Made by a program: the position numbers and the translations under genes. A stretch of 64,000 bases of DNA from Streptomyces cyaneochromogenes (lineage in GTDB: Bacteria > Actinomycetota > Actinomycetes > Streptomycetales > Streptomycetaceae): contig NZ_CP034539.1 in assembly GCF_003963535.1 (NCBI RefSeq), positions 620,001 through 684,000 of the forward strand. Direction: 5' to 3'. Below are positions 10,026 to 18,291 of the stretch, in pieces (positions within the stretch are counted from its first letter, which is position 1; every line of letters begins with the position of its first letter). Under the pieces are notes generated by a model. The model had not been told where the DNA came from. It did no database searches and worked only from the letters and a program-made list of their open reading frames with translations.

Positions 10026-10042
10026 TTGCAAACCATGTGCAG
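10026..10042 (-). promoter_or_regulatory. Nur-box-like nickel-responsive operator
   Basis: The sequence TTGCAA-N5-GTGCAG on the plus strand matches the Streptomyces Nur box (two TTGCAA units spaced by 5 bp) at 10 of 12 defined positions, including both TGCA cores. It is 67-83 bp upstream of the nickel/cobalt permease start. Nur is the nickel-sensing Fur-family repressor that controls nickel uptake and superoxide dismutase genes in S. coelicolor; its gene is not in this window. Confidence 0.6.
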
Positions 10043-10130
10043 TAAAGGCCGCGGCAGTTCTTCCCCATGGAAACCAAACCCGCGGGCCATGGAGAGGGAA
10101 AGCGCGCAGGGTCGGGACGGCGGACGGCCG

Positions 10131-10985
10131 TCAGGGAACGGCGTTCGGGCCGTCCGGCCGCCTGCGGCGCTGCTCCACCATCTCCCGGCTCAGATCCTCC
10201 GTCTCCGCGTCGGTCAGCCGCTCGAAGCCGTCCTGGGTGATCACCGAAACGCTGGGGAAGATCCGGCGGTTGATGTCCGGTCCGCCGGTCGCCGAGTCGT
10301 CGTCGGCCGCGTCCCACAGTGCGTGCAGCGCGGCCAGGGCCGCCTCGTGCCGGGACATGCCCGAGCGGAACAGCTTCTTGAGGGCGCCGCGGGCGTACGG
10401 CGACCCGGAGCCCTCGGCGTGGAAGTCGTACTTCTCGTACGGTCCGCCGGTGACCTCGAAGTCGAAGATACGGCCCCGCGCGCCCTCGGGCGCCCTGGTG
10501 TCGTAACCGGCGAGGAGCGGCACCACGGCGAGACCCTGCATGGCCTGGCCGAGGTTCTGCCGGATCATGCCGGCCAGGCGGGACGCCTTCGCCTGGAGGG
10601 ACATGGGGATGCCCTCGATCTTCTCGAAGTGCTTCAGCTCGACCTGGTACAGCTTCACCATGTCCAGCGCGAGCCCGACGGTGCCGGCGAAGGCGACCGC
10701 GGTGTGGTCGTCCGCGGGATGGACCTTCTCCAGGTCGCGCTGGGCGATGAGGTTGCCCATGGTGGCCCTGCGGTCGCCGGCGATCAGTACACCGTCGCGG
10801 TAGGTGAGGGCCAGCACCGTGGTGCCGTGCGGGAAGCGGTCGGGTGCGGCCCGGACGCCGTCGGGGAAGGGGCGGCGCATGGGCAGCAGGGCCGGGCGGT
10901 GTGCCGCCAGGAAGTCGGTGAACGACGAGGTCCCCGGAGTGAAGAACTCCTCCCCCAGCCGCCCCTCGTGCTCAGTGCTCGCCAT
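10131..10985 (-). CDS. prcB: 20S proteasome beta subunit, stand-alone gene
   Basis: A 284-residue PrcB-type subunit. It has a 54-residue propeptide resembling actinobacterial PrcB (FFTPGTSSFTDFL) and processing at HG|TTVLAL, exposing Thr55 as the catalytic N-terminal nucleophile. Counting from that Thr, Asp17 (AGDRRAT) and Lys33 (RDLEK) of the active site are present, as is the conserved DAADDDSATGGPD block. It therefore looks catalytically competent. ATG 10985 follows GGAGG with good spacing. The usual neighbours (prcA, pup, dop, arc/mpa, pafA) are not beside it: a nickel permease lies downstream and a decayed gene upstream. It is probably a second, dispersed PrcB paralogue. Confidence 0.92.
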   Translation of the reverse strand: MASTEHEGRLGEEFFTPGTSSFTDFLAAHRPALLPMRRPFPDGVRAAPDRFPHGTTVLALTYRDGVLIAGDRRATMGNLIAQRDLEKVHPADDHTAVAFAGTVGLALDMVKLYQVELKHFEKIEGIPMSLQAKASRLAGMIRQNLGQAMQGLAVVPLLAGYDTRAPEGARGRIFDFEVTGGPYEKYDFHAEGSGSPYARGALKKLFRSGMSRHEAALAALHALWDAADDDSATGGPDINRRIFPSVSVITQDGFERLTDAETEDLSREMVEQRRRRPDGPNAVP

Positions 10986-11060
10986 GGCACTCCCCCTCCG
11001 CCGTTCGGCCGACAACCGGACTCCTACCTGAACGGGCCGACCGGGAAACGCCTTTGGCGC

Positions 11061-11723
11061 TCACAGGGCCCGACGCCGGACGAGCACCCCGAGCACCACC
11101 AGCCCGGGAAACAGCGGCAGTCACACGGTCAGCAGCCGGTGGCCGAGCACGGCGGAGTCGGCCACCGCGGCCGGTGCGCCGACGGAGGTGAGGGCGAATG
11201 CGAGCACCGCTCGAGGAAGCCGAGCGCCGAGAGTGGGCAGCAGGGCGGCCGCGGTACTGGCGGCGAGGTGGAGCAGTGCCACGCGGGCGGGCGCAAGGGG
11301 CAGCGCGACTGCCCGCGTGGCGACGACGAGCGCGCCGGCGGTGCCCTCGACCACGACCGCCGTGCCCGCACCGGCGACCGGAATGCCGCAGCACATCAGG
11401 AAGTGCAGGCTCACCGCGCCCGCCGGGCAGAACCTGGTTGGCGTCGGAGGTGGCGAACGTGCCGCGACGAGCCACTCGAGGGCAGTCGCCCGGGCACCGC
11501 GCCCTGCTGGGCGAGCGCCGCCCAGGGCCACGTCGCGAGGGTCGCCGCGGTGGCGACCAGGAGCCGGCCGTGGTCCGAGGCGGCGAGCCGGACCGCGCCG
11601 GATTAAGGCCGGCCAGTGACGCCTCGCCGGCCGGACCACGGCGACCAGCACGGTCAGTGTGAGGGCGGTGTGCCAGTAGGCGCGTCCACGCTTGGGTTTG
11701 GCGAGCAGCTCATCCGGCGTCAT
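11061..11723 (-). pseudogene. Decayed LPG-synthase TM / YbhN-like flippase-fold gene
   Basis: ATG 11723 overlaps the upstream glycosyltransferase stop by ATGA, so translation was once coupled. The first 31 residues look genuine (KPKRGRAYWHTALTLTVLV), then the frame turns Arg/Pro-rich. Membrane-like coding resumes in another frame over roughly 11470-11590 (RLLVATAATLATWPWAALA), after a stop in that frame. It returns to the first frame near 11440 and reads a C-terminal half typical of the lysylphosphatidylglycerol synthase TM region family (TSDANQVLPGG in a third frame, LHLAASTAAALLPT, AVLGHRLLTV). A TGA at 11121-11123 interrupts it before LPLFPGLVVLGVLVRRRAL and the final stop at 11061. The gene is also shorter than the family's usual roughly 300 residues. 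Confidence 0.75.
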
Positions 11724-13216
11724 GCCCGTCCGCCCGCGCCCGGCGCCGGGGCGATGCGGACCTCAAGGCCGTCGAGGCGGTGCCGCTCCCAGTCGCGGGC
11801 GTACCGGGGCGGGGTGCCGCCGGGGGCGGTGAGGGCGCCGACCGGGATGCTGCGCGTGGTCCGCAGAATCTCGGCCGTCGTGGTGTTGGCGTTGTGGCCG
11901 CGGGTCGCGCCGGACGAGCAGCCGGTGTAGTAGGCGACGGGGATGGCCTCGTGCCCGGTGAGGAGGCAGGGCGGGCGTACGCCGAGGCGGTGGAGCTCTG
12001 CGGCGGAGCGGGCCCAGTCCTGGCGGCCCGCGGTGCTGCGCTCCACGGTGCGGTCCAGGACGGCGTACTGCACGGCCAGATGTCCGGCCAGCCCGACGCC
12101 GATCACGGCGGCGGCCGCCGGGCGCCACCGGCCGTTCGGTCTCTTGGCCAGGTGGAGCAACGCGTCCGCGACCGGGATGGCGAGCAGGGCGTAGGCCGGC
12201 AGGAGGAAGCGGGGCGCCGCGTATCCGATCATGAACAGGTACGGGAAGGCGGCCGTCGCGGCGCAGAGCAGCGGGACCGCGGTGCGGGTGGTGCGACCGG
12301 CCAGGACGGCGATCGCCAGAGCGCAGGCGGCGAGCAGAGGCAGGACGAACCACCAGGCGTAGACGACCGGGTGGGGCATCTGGCCGTCGCAGGGCCGGCA
12401 CAGGGTGCTGCCGACCAGGCTGCGCACCTGGTCGTCGACCGCGAGGTTCCAGCCCAGGTCGCCCTGGATCCGGGAGGCCTGGTTCAGCCGCTCCCGCAGG
12501 CCGCCGTAGCTGACGAACGCCTCGATCACCCACTCGGCGCCGCCTGCCACGAGGCCCGCCGCCAGGGCGATCCCGAGCCCCCGGTGCCGTGCCGCGACCG
12601 CGAGGACGAGCAGAGGGAGCACGATCCATACGGCGTCGGTGGGCCGCATCCACGCCATCACCGCGGCACCGGCCAGGACGCCCCACAGGGCCCGTCCGTC
12701 GAGGCGGTCGGCGCGGGCGCGCAGGAAGCAGCCGACGCAGAGCAGGGCGCCGAACGCGACCCAGAGGTTGGGCATGGCCTGCGGGCCGTAGAAGAGGGTC
12801 ACCCACAGGGTGGCGAACAGGGCGCCCGCGCCGGCCAGGACGCGGGGCGGGAACAGTCCGCGCCAGGCGCGCAGGGCCAGGTACAGGGCGAGTCCGGACA
12901 GGACGGCGAGATAGACGCGCAGCAGGGTCGTGGACGAGGACCAGGAGGCGACGGGCCACACCAGCAGCGAGACGCCCCGCGCGCGTGGTGCGCTGAAGAA
13001 GGCGGCCGGAGCCTCGGTGCCGACCTGGCTGACGTACACCACCTCGTCCCAGCCGAGGCCCATCGTGGGCCGCGCGAGGAGGAGTTGGGCGAGGGTGAAG
13101 GCACCGGCCACCGCCGCGAGCAGGCCCTCGCCGCGCGCTCGCCAGGACCCGCCGGGCATGGTCGCCGCGTAGCGCCGCTCCATGCTCGTGAGCATGGGCT
13201 TCGTGCCGTGCGTCAT
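11720..13216 (-). CDS. GT-C fold membrane glycosyltransferase (GT39/PMT-like)
   Basis: A 498-residue integral membrane protein with about 10-12 hydrophobic segments. The first extracytoplasmic loop carries the acidic GLGWDEVVYVSQ motif expected in polyprenyl-phosphate-sugar dependent GT-C enzymes, where an Asp-Glu pair at this place is catalytic. The C-terminal region is soluble with cysteines. Such enzymes transfer a sugar from a lipid carrier to a protein, lipid or glycan outside the membrane; donor and acceptor are unknown. ATG 13216 follows GAAGGGTGG; the longer frame lacks family support. It formed an operon with the decayed flippase-like gene by a 4-bp overlap. Confidence 0.78.
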   Translation of the reverse strand: MTHGTKPMLTSMERRYAATMPGGSWRARGEGLLAAVAGAFTLAQLLLARPTMGLGWDEVVYVSQVGTEAPAAFFSAPRARGVSLLVWPVASWSSSTTLLRVYLAVLSGLALYLALRAWRGLFPPRVLAGAGALFATLWVTLFYGPQAMPNLWVAFGALLCVGCFLRARADRLDGRALWGVLAGAAVMAWMRPTDAVWIVLPLLVLAVAARHRGLGIALAAGLVAGGAEWVIEAFVSYGGLRERLNQASRIQGDLGWNLAVDDQVRSLVGSTLCRPCDGQMPHPVVYAWWFVLPLLAACALAIAVLAGRTTRTAVPLLCAATAAFPYLFMIGYAAPRFLLPAYALLAIPVADALLHLAKRPNGRWRPAAAAVIGVGLAGHLAVQYAVLDRTVERSTAGRQDWARSAAELHRLGVRPPCLLTGHEAIPVAYYTGCSSGATRGHNANTTTAEILRTTRSIPVGALTAPGGTPPRYARDWERHRLDGLEVRIAPAPGAGGRA

Positions 13217-13233
13217 CGTCCACCCTTCATCCC

Positions 13234-13264
13234 TGCAAGTCCAAATCCCTACAAGTCCGAAAAC
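13234..13264. repeat. CAAGTCC direct repeat in divergent promoter region
   Basis: CAAGTCC occurs at 13236-13242 and 13252-13258, a 16-bp period, embedded in similar A-rich flanks. It lies in the 133-bp region between the divergent glycosyltransferase and kinase genes, just upstream of the former. It may be a two-site regulator binding region; the regulator is unknown. Confidence 0.35.
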
Positions 13265-13349
13265 AGGCACAAACTAACCCGTAAGGGATGTTGACGCAGT
13301 GTGGAGTTCGGCCAGGTGCCTGATGCCGGCGGGTGACACACTCTGCGGT

Positions 13350-14030
13350 GTGAGCCTGACCTTCGACGATCTCCTCACCCGCGCCCGGTCCCTGCCCCGG
13401 GACGGCCGCCGCGCAGTCCTCGGTGTCACCGGCAGCCCCGGCGCGGGCAAGACGACGCTCGCCGAGCACCTGGTGCGGGAGCTGAACGGTGCCGGGGACC
13501 CCTGGGTCGCGCATGTGCCCATGGACGGCTTCCACCTCGCCGACGTCGAACTGGACCGGCTCGGCCGCCGGGACCGCAAGGGCGCGCCGGACACCTTCGA
13601 CGCGGCGGGGTACGCGGCGCTGCTGCGGCGGCTGCACGAGGAGGCCGGTGGCGACACCGTGTACGCGCCCGGCTTCGAGCGGGTCCTGGAGCAGCCGATC
13701 GCGGGCGCCGTTCCGGTGGAGCCGACGGCCCGGCTGGTGGTGACCGAGGGCAACTACCTGCTGCTGGACACGGGCGCGTGGGCGCGGGTGCGCCCGCAGC
13801 TGGACGAGGTGTGGTTCTGCGAGCTCGACGAACCCGAGCGGATCGGGCGGCTGGTCGCCCGGCACGAGGAGTTCGGCAAGGCCCACGAGCAGGCGGTGGC
13901 CTGGGTGCTGGGCTCGGACCAGCGCAACGCGGAACTGGTCGCCGCGACCCGCGACAGGGCCGACCTGGTGGTGCCGGGCACGGCACTGCCCCTCCCGCGG
14001 GAGACGCCGGCCGCCCGCGCGAAGGCCTGA
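13350..14030 (+). CDS. P-loop nucleoside/nucleotide kinase-like protein
   Basis: A 226-residue cytoplasmic protein related to the uridine kinase/phosphoribulokinase/pantothenate kinase group. It shows Walker A GSPGAGKTT near residue 32, the HVPMDGFHLAD strand containing the catalytic-type Asp, the VTEGNYLL strand that follows Walker B in this group, and a late RLVARH lid arginine cluster. It phosphorylates some nucleoside or sugar-like alcohol; the substrate is undetermined. I prefer GTG 13350, which gives SLTFDDLL at the N-terminus; ATG 13323 is an alternative. The next gene begins 4 bp after its stop, indicating an operon. Confidence 0.8.
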   Translation: MSLTFDDLLTRARSLPRDGRRAVLGVTGSPGAGKTTLAEHLVRELNGAGDPWVAHVPMDGFHLADVELDRLGRRDRKGAPDTFDAAGYAALLRRLHEEAGGDTVYAPGFERVLEQPIAGAVPVEPTARLVVTEGNYLLLDTGAWARVRPQLDEVWFCELDEPERIGRLVARHEEFGKAHEQAVAWVLGSDQRNAELVAATRDRADLVVPGTALPLPRETPAARAKA

Positions 14031-14034
14031 CCGG

Positions 14035-14640
14035 ATGGGGCTGGACATCACGGTTGTGGCCGTGGACTGGGAGCGGCTGGAGTCCACGCCGGTGAGTGAG
14101 CGGCTTGCGCTGCTGGAGGAGGCCGCGTTTCCCGACGTCGACCTCGACTGGGACGCGCCGCCCGAAGCGGGGTGGGTGTGGCCGGAGGTAGCGGGTCCGC
14201 ACTGGTGCGGCCGGTACGCGTTCCGCTGCACCAGCGGCTCGTACAAGCCGCACTTCTGGGCCGGGGAGGCCTGGGAGGACGTACGGGACTTCGCCGCTCC
14301 GGCGCTCAGGGAGAGCCTCGACGGGTTCCTGCGGGGCCTGTTCTGGCACGACGACCCCGCGCCGCCGCCGCTCGACGGCCTCCTCCACGGCGACCCCGGT
14401 CCCCGGCGGCCCGGCCTGCTCGTCGCGTGCCCGCCGAAGGCGGTGGCGGAACTGGGCGCACGGTGGGCCACCGCCGAACCGCTGTTGGACGGACTGCGCG
14501 AGGTGTACGCCGTCCACGCCGCGCGTCCCGGCGGATGGATCGAGGACTTCGACGCGTTCGCCGTACTGCTCCGCGAGTGGGCCGCGGTCGTGGGCGAGGC
14601 CGAGCGGCGGGGGTGGGGGCTGCTCGGCCTGCCCTGGTGA
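14035..14640 (+). CDS. Hypothetical protein, 201 aa
   Basis: A soluble protein without signal or membrane segment, starting at ATG 14035, only 4 bp after the kinase stop. It is rich in Trp and acidic residues (WDAPPEAGWVWPEV, HWCGRYAFRC) and has repeated WA/LL helices toward the C-terminus. I do not recognise the family. Its tight coupling to the kinase-like gene suggests co-expression. The gene converges on the next gene with a 27-bp gap. Confidence 0.75.
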   Translation: MGLDITVVAVDWERLESTPVSERLALLEEAAFPDVDLDWDAPPEAGWVWPEVAGPHWCGRYAFRCTSGSYKPHFWAGEAWEDVRDFAAPALRESLDGFLRGLFWHDDPAPPPLDGLLHGDPGPRRPGLLVACPPKAVAELGARWATAEPLLDGLREVYAVHAARPGGWIEDFDAFAVLLREWAAVVGEAERRGWGLLGLPW

Positions 14641-14667
14641 CCGTGACGGGCGGCGGCGCCCGGTGGC

Positions 14668-16521
14668 CTACTCGGCCCGCAGGGTCAGCTCCGGCTCCCC
14701 GTGCGCGTCGCCCGCCGCCTCGCCGATCACGGCGGTGAACGCCTCGGTGCGGACGGCCAGCCCTGAACCGTCGTACGCGAACGTGGGCGCGAACCCGCCC
14801 GTCGGTCCGTAGCGTACGGCGAAGACGTGCAGGTCCTCCGGGGCACCGGGGGCCGGTTCCGCCTCCAGGGCCGTCGAGCCGACCAGGTGCCGCCAGCCCT
14901 CGTCGGGGTTGCCGTAGCCGCGGGGGTCGGCCGCCAGGGCGAAGGCCGCCTCTTGCTGGGTCCGTTCCGCGCGGGCGTCGAAGTGATCCGCACCGTCCGA
15001 CTCGGGGTGGGTGAGGCGGAGTTCGCCCGCCGACGTGACCTGGCCCTGCGCGGTCCGGCGCACCCGGTCGCCGTCGTCGGCGGCGTACGGCAGGCCGGCG
15101 AGCAGATACGGCGTTCCGGGCAGCCGTTCCACCGCGACGGTCGTCCAGAGGCTGGTGCCGTCGGTGACGTACAGGGACCGCACATGCCGCAGGACGTGAT
15201 CGCGGCCGACGACCGGCTTGGTGACCAGCTTGGCCGCGAGGCCGCCGGCGCGGACGTCCCTGACACGGACCTCGCCCATGGGGCGGCAGAACAGGAAACC
15301 GTCCGCCACCGGGCCGAAGCCGTGCTGCCGGTTCACCGCGGCCGGGAGGTAGTACGTGCCCGCCGCCTCGACCAGCGACGGCGTCATACGGTCGTCGAAG
15401 GCCACCGAGACCGTCCCTGCGCGGAGTTGGTGGCGTGTGGGCGTCGTGGACGGCGTGCGGTGCCAGCGGGTGCTGTCCTGGATCTGCCAGACCAGCATCC
15501 AGGCGAAGTGACCGTCGACTCCCCCGTCCGCCTTGACCGCATGCCGGCCCCAGCGGGTGTCACCCCGGTAGCGCCCCAGGTCGGAGCCGATCCGGGCGCC
15601 GAAGTAGCGCAGCCCGAGGACCGACTCGAAGCCGCTGTGCTGCTCGCTGTAGCGCGGACCGCCGTTGTCGAAGCCGCCGCCCGTGAGGCGGGCGTCGACG
15701 TAGCGGGCGAGTGCGTCGCCGTCCTCGGCGAAGATCTCCTCGCCGCTGATCCGGTGGGCCTGGGCGAGGAAGGACAGGGAGATCGGGCCGTAGTTGTTGT
15801 CGTAGGCGCCGCCGTGTTCCGGAGGCAGCAGTGCACCGCGGTCCGCGACCCGGTGGGCCCGGATCCTGTCGGTGTACAGGGCGATCGCGCGCGTACGCAT
15901 CTGCTCGCCCTGGTCCGGCGGGAGATGACGGGCCAGCATCAGCCCGCCGACGACGCAGCCGATGGCCTGGTTGCCGGCCTCCTGCGGGTTGAAGAAGGTC
16001 GCCTCGGTGAGCCAACGCCAGTAGCCGTGCGCCACGTCGAGGAGTTCGGCGCGCTGTCCGTCGTCGACGAGGCCCTCGGCCAGGTCCAGCACATCGACGG
16101 CCTGGAGGAGCGCCCACACCGTGCTCGGCCAGTCGCCGATGGGGTGCGCGCCGGAGGCCAGGGTGTAGCGGGCGTAGGGCAGACCGGAGTCGCGCACCGT
16201 CAGGTTCGGGTAGCCGGGGTTGTCCCCGGTGTAGACCCGCTCGCGCAGATGGAAGGCGAGGCTGCGGCGCACCGCCTCCGGCAGCCTGGGGTCCTTGCCG
16301 CGCTGCCAGGCGAGGGCGAGGAGCGAGGTGATGCCGAGCGATGTGTCGCCGATGTCGTCGACGCAGTCCGGGTGCTCCAGGTTGCCCTCCGGCGTGAGCC
16401 GGGCCAGGGCCTGCTCGACGACGTCGGCGAGGACCGCGTCGTACGCCTCGGGGCTGTCCGGCAGATCGTGCAGCGGGCCGCGCTGGTGCGGGAGGTGTAC
16501 GGGAGGGGACGTGAGGTCCAC
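14668..16521 (-). CDS. Large toroid-like protein of unknown activity in glycan locus
   Basis: A 617-residue soluble protein without an export signal. The N-terminal 330 residues are helical with a pattern like the (alpha/alpha) toroids of polysaccharide lyases and unsaturated glucuronyl hydrolases: DTSLGITSLLALAW, NPQEAGNQAIGCVVGGL, HGGAYDNNYGPISLSFLAQ and YSEQHSGFESVLGLRYFGAR. The C-terminal half is beta-rich. I cannot assign it to a numbered CAZy family. It starts at GTG 16521 after GAAGG and ends the minus-strand ABC-transporter operon. Its cytoplasmic location suggests it acts on imported oligosaccharide rather than polymer. It could instead be a structural homologue with another activity. 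Confidence 0.75.
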   Translation of the reverse strand: MDLTSPPVHLPHQRGPLHDLPDSPEAYDAVLADVVEQALARLTPEGNLEHPDCVDDIGDTSLGITSLLALAWQRGKDPRLPEAVRRSLAFHLRERVYTGDNPGYPNLTVRDSGLPYARYTLASGAHPIGDWPSTVWALLQAVDVLDLAEGLVDDGQRAELLDVAHGYWRWLTEATFFNPQEAGNQAIGCVVGGLMLARHLPPDQGEQMRTRAIALYTDRIRAHRVADRGALLPPEHGGAYDNNYGPISLSFLAQAHRISGEEIFAEDGDALARYVDARLTGGGFDNGGPRYSEQHSGFESVLGLRYFGARIGSDLGRYRGDTRWGRHAVKADGGVDGHFAWMLVWQIQDSTRWHRTPSTTPTRHQLRAGTVSVAFDDRMTPSLVEAAGTYYLPAAVNRQHGFGPVADGFLFCRPMGEVRVRDVRAGGLAAKLVTKPVVGRDHVLRHVRSLYVTDGTSLWTTVAVERLPGTPYLLAGLPYAADDGDRVRRTAQGQVTSAGELRLTHPESDGADHFDARAERTQQEAAFALAADPRGYGNPDEGWRHLVGSTALEAEPAPGAPEDLHVFAVRYGPTGGFAPTFAYDGSGLAVRTEAFTAVIGEAAGDAHGEPELTLRAE

Positions 16522-16570
16522 GGGGATCAGCCCTTCATGCCTGAGATGGCCATGGCGTGGTGTGTCGGGG

Positions 16571-18289
16571 TCACACGACAGGTGCGGGCCGACGGGCGTG
16601 CAGTGCGACGGTCAGTGTGTGCGGGCCGAGTCCAGCGATGTAGACGCGGTTCCCGGTCGTCGCGTCGGTACCGCCGACCACGGTGTAGTCCTGACCCGGG
16701 TCGTACCGCAGTATGTCGCTGCGGTCCGGTCCGGCAAGCGGCTCGCCCGCCTCGACACCGGTCTCGACCCGGATCTCGTCGTCGCCGACCCTGTAGGTCA
16801 TTGGACCGGTCGTCAGGCACCAGCGTCCGTCGCCGATCGGTACGGCGCCCTCCGGCACGCCGCCCGGCCGGAAGGTCAGTTCGAGGGCCCAGGGCACCGG
16901 TGGTCCGCCGATGTCGATCCGCAGATCGGCCCCGTCCTCCCGCAGATCGACCTCGACTCGGGTCGTGTGGGAGACCTCGTCCTGAGGGCGGTCGGGGAAG
17001 GCCATCGCCGCGGAGAAGCGGCCCTCGTCCACCAGGCGGTAGGCGCCGTCGTCGCGCCTTTGGTCCTTCGGGAGCGGCTGGTAGTAGGCGGTTGTGAGGG
17101 TCTGGGTGAGCCGGTACCGGTTGTCGGCGAGCTGTTCCATGTCGGCGGCGCGGAACGGGCCCAGGTCGAAGAACACCCGCGAGAGGCGGACCGCGTCGAG
17201 GACGGCGGCACCGGCGAACATGCGCAGGAAGGTGGGGTTGCAGGCGAGGCCCGAGCGGATGCGCCGGTGCTCGGGCACGTCGGAGCCGCCGTACACCACG
17301 GTGTGCGCGGTGAACGAGGCGTGTGCGGCGAGGTGTGCGGTGGGGAGGTACCGGTCGCGCGGGAACTTCTCCGCGTCCGGGGCCGGCAGGGCGCGGCACA
17401 GATCCGGGGTGAGGAGGGCCTGGGCGAGCAGGTCGGGGTCGTCGATGCCGTCGGCGGCCGCCAGGCGGGCTGCGCGGGCGAAGTCGCCCCGGCCGGTGCG
17501 GATCGCGAGCAGCCGGTAGTGCGGCAGGTAGGGCCACAGCGCGAACGAGAGCTTCTGGTCCTGGCGGCGCGAGTGGACGGTCTCGACCGTGCCGTCCGGC
17601 CTGATCAGGTCCAGGGTCGTGGCGAGGTTGCGTTCGACGGCGTCCAGCAGGTCGCTGCGCCCGAGCACCTCGGCCAGCAACAGCAGCGCCGGGTTGGTCA
17701 CGATCGACGCGTAGACGGCACTGCGTTCCGAGTACAGGCCCTCCGTGTCGATGTCGACGCCCTCGGCGAGCCACTCCTCGACGCGGTCGAGCAGCCGGTC
17801 GTCGGGGAACGACCGGTGCAGACGGGCGAGCGCCGCGCTCAGCTCCCAGCGGTGGTTCGGGGTGTGCACGCCACCGGTCAGGAGACTGGCGGTGGCGGCG
17901 CCGGCGATCTCGGCGAGCGCGGCCGTCACCTCGCCCAGTTCCGGTCCCGCGTCGGCGGCGAGGACGTAGGCGTCGCACACGTCGTTGACGGTGAACGCGG
18001 AGTCGGGCGGTGACTGGACGTTGTCGCCGCCCGCGAAGAGACCGGAGGGCGTCTGCGCGGCGCGCAGGGCGCGGAGGTGGGTCGTCGCGGCGGCGACCGC
18101 CTGGCCGCTGCCGTGCAGGGCCGAGTCCGGGGAACGGTAGGCCGCGATCAGGGTCTTCGCCCGGCGGGCCAGAACGCGGTGGGTCACACCGACGGGTTCC
18201 CGGTCCGGGTCGGCCGCCAGGGGGGCGGCCGACCGGTCGGCCGCGCGGGCCACCGCGCGGATGAACTCGTGGTCGAGCGGGTCGGGCAA
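16571..18289 (-). CDS. Toroid/beta-sandwich protein resembling heparinase or alginate-lyase fold
   Basis: The 572-residue product has no signal peptide. Helical repeats occupy residues 1-320, with TPNHRWELSAALARL near residue 145 and LYSERSAVYASIVTNPALLLLAE near 185; the Asn-His-Arg-Trp cluster resembles catalytic Asn/His groups of toroid polysaccharide lyases. The rest is beta-rich. Assignment as a lyase is inference. I chose TTG 18289 because it sits 2 bp after the permease stop and 6 bp after GAAGGA; no good ATG exists. Translation is thus coupled to the permease, tying the enzyme to the imported sugar. Confidence 0.75.
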   Translation of the reverse strand: MPDPLDHEFIRAVARAADRSAAPLAADPDREPVGVTHRVLARRAKTLIAAYRSPDSALHGSGQAVAAATTHLRALRAAQTPSGLFAGGDNVQSPPDSAFTVNDVCDAYVLAADAGPELGEVTAALAEIAGAATASLLTGGVHTPNHRWELSAALARLHRSFPDDRLLDRVEEWLAEGVDIDTEGLYSERSAVYASIVTNPALLLLAEVLGRSDLLDAVERNLATTLDLIRPDGTVETVHSRRQDQKLSFALWPYLPHYRLLAIRTGRGDFARAARLAAADGIDDPDLLAQALLTPDLCRALPAPDAEKFPRDRYLPTAHLAAHASFTAHTVVYGGSDVPEHRRIRSGLACNPTFLRMFAGAAVLDAVRLSRVFFDLGPFRAADMEQLADNRYRLTQTLTTAYYQPLPKDQRRDDGAYRLVDEGRFSAAMAFPDRPQDEVSHTTRVEVDLREDGADLRIDIGGPPVPWALELTFRPGGVPEGAVPIGDGRWCLTTGPMTYRVGDDEIRVETGVEAGEPLAGPDRSDILRYDPGQDYTVVGGTDATTGNRVYIAGLGPHTLTVALHARRPAPVV

Positions 18290-18291
18290 GG

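Noticed and set aside
11121..11723. Intact 200-residue protein at this position
   Set aside because: Central Arg/Pro-rich stretch and continuation of the family past the TGA show decay instead.
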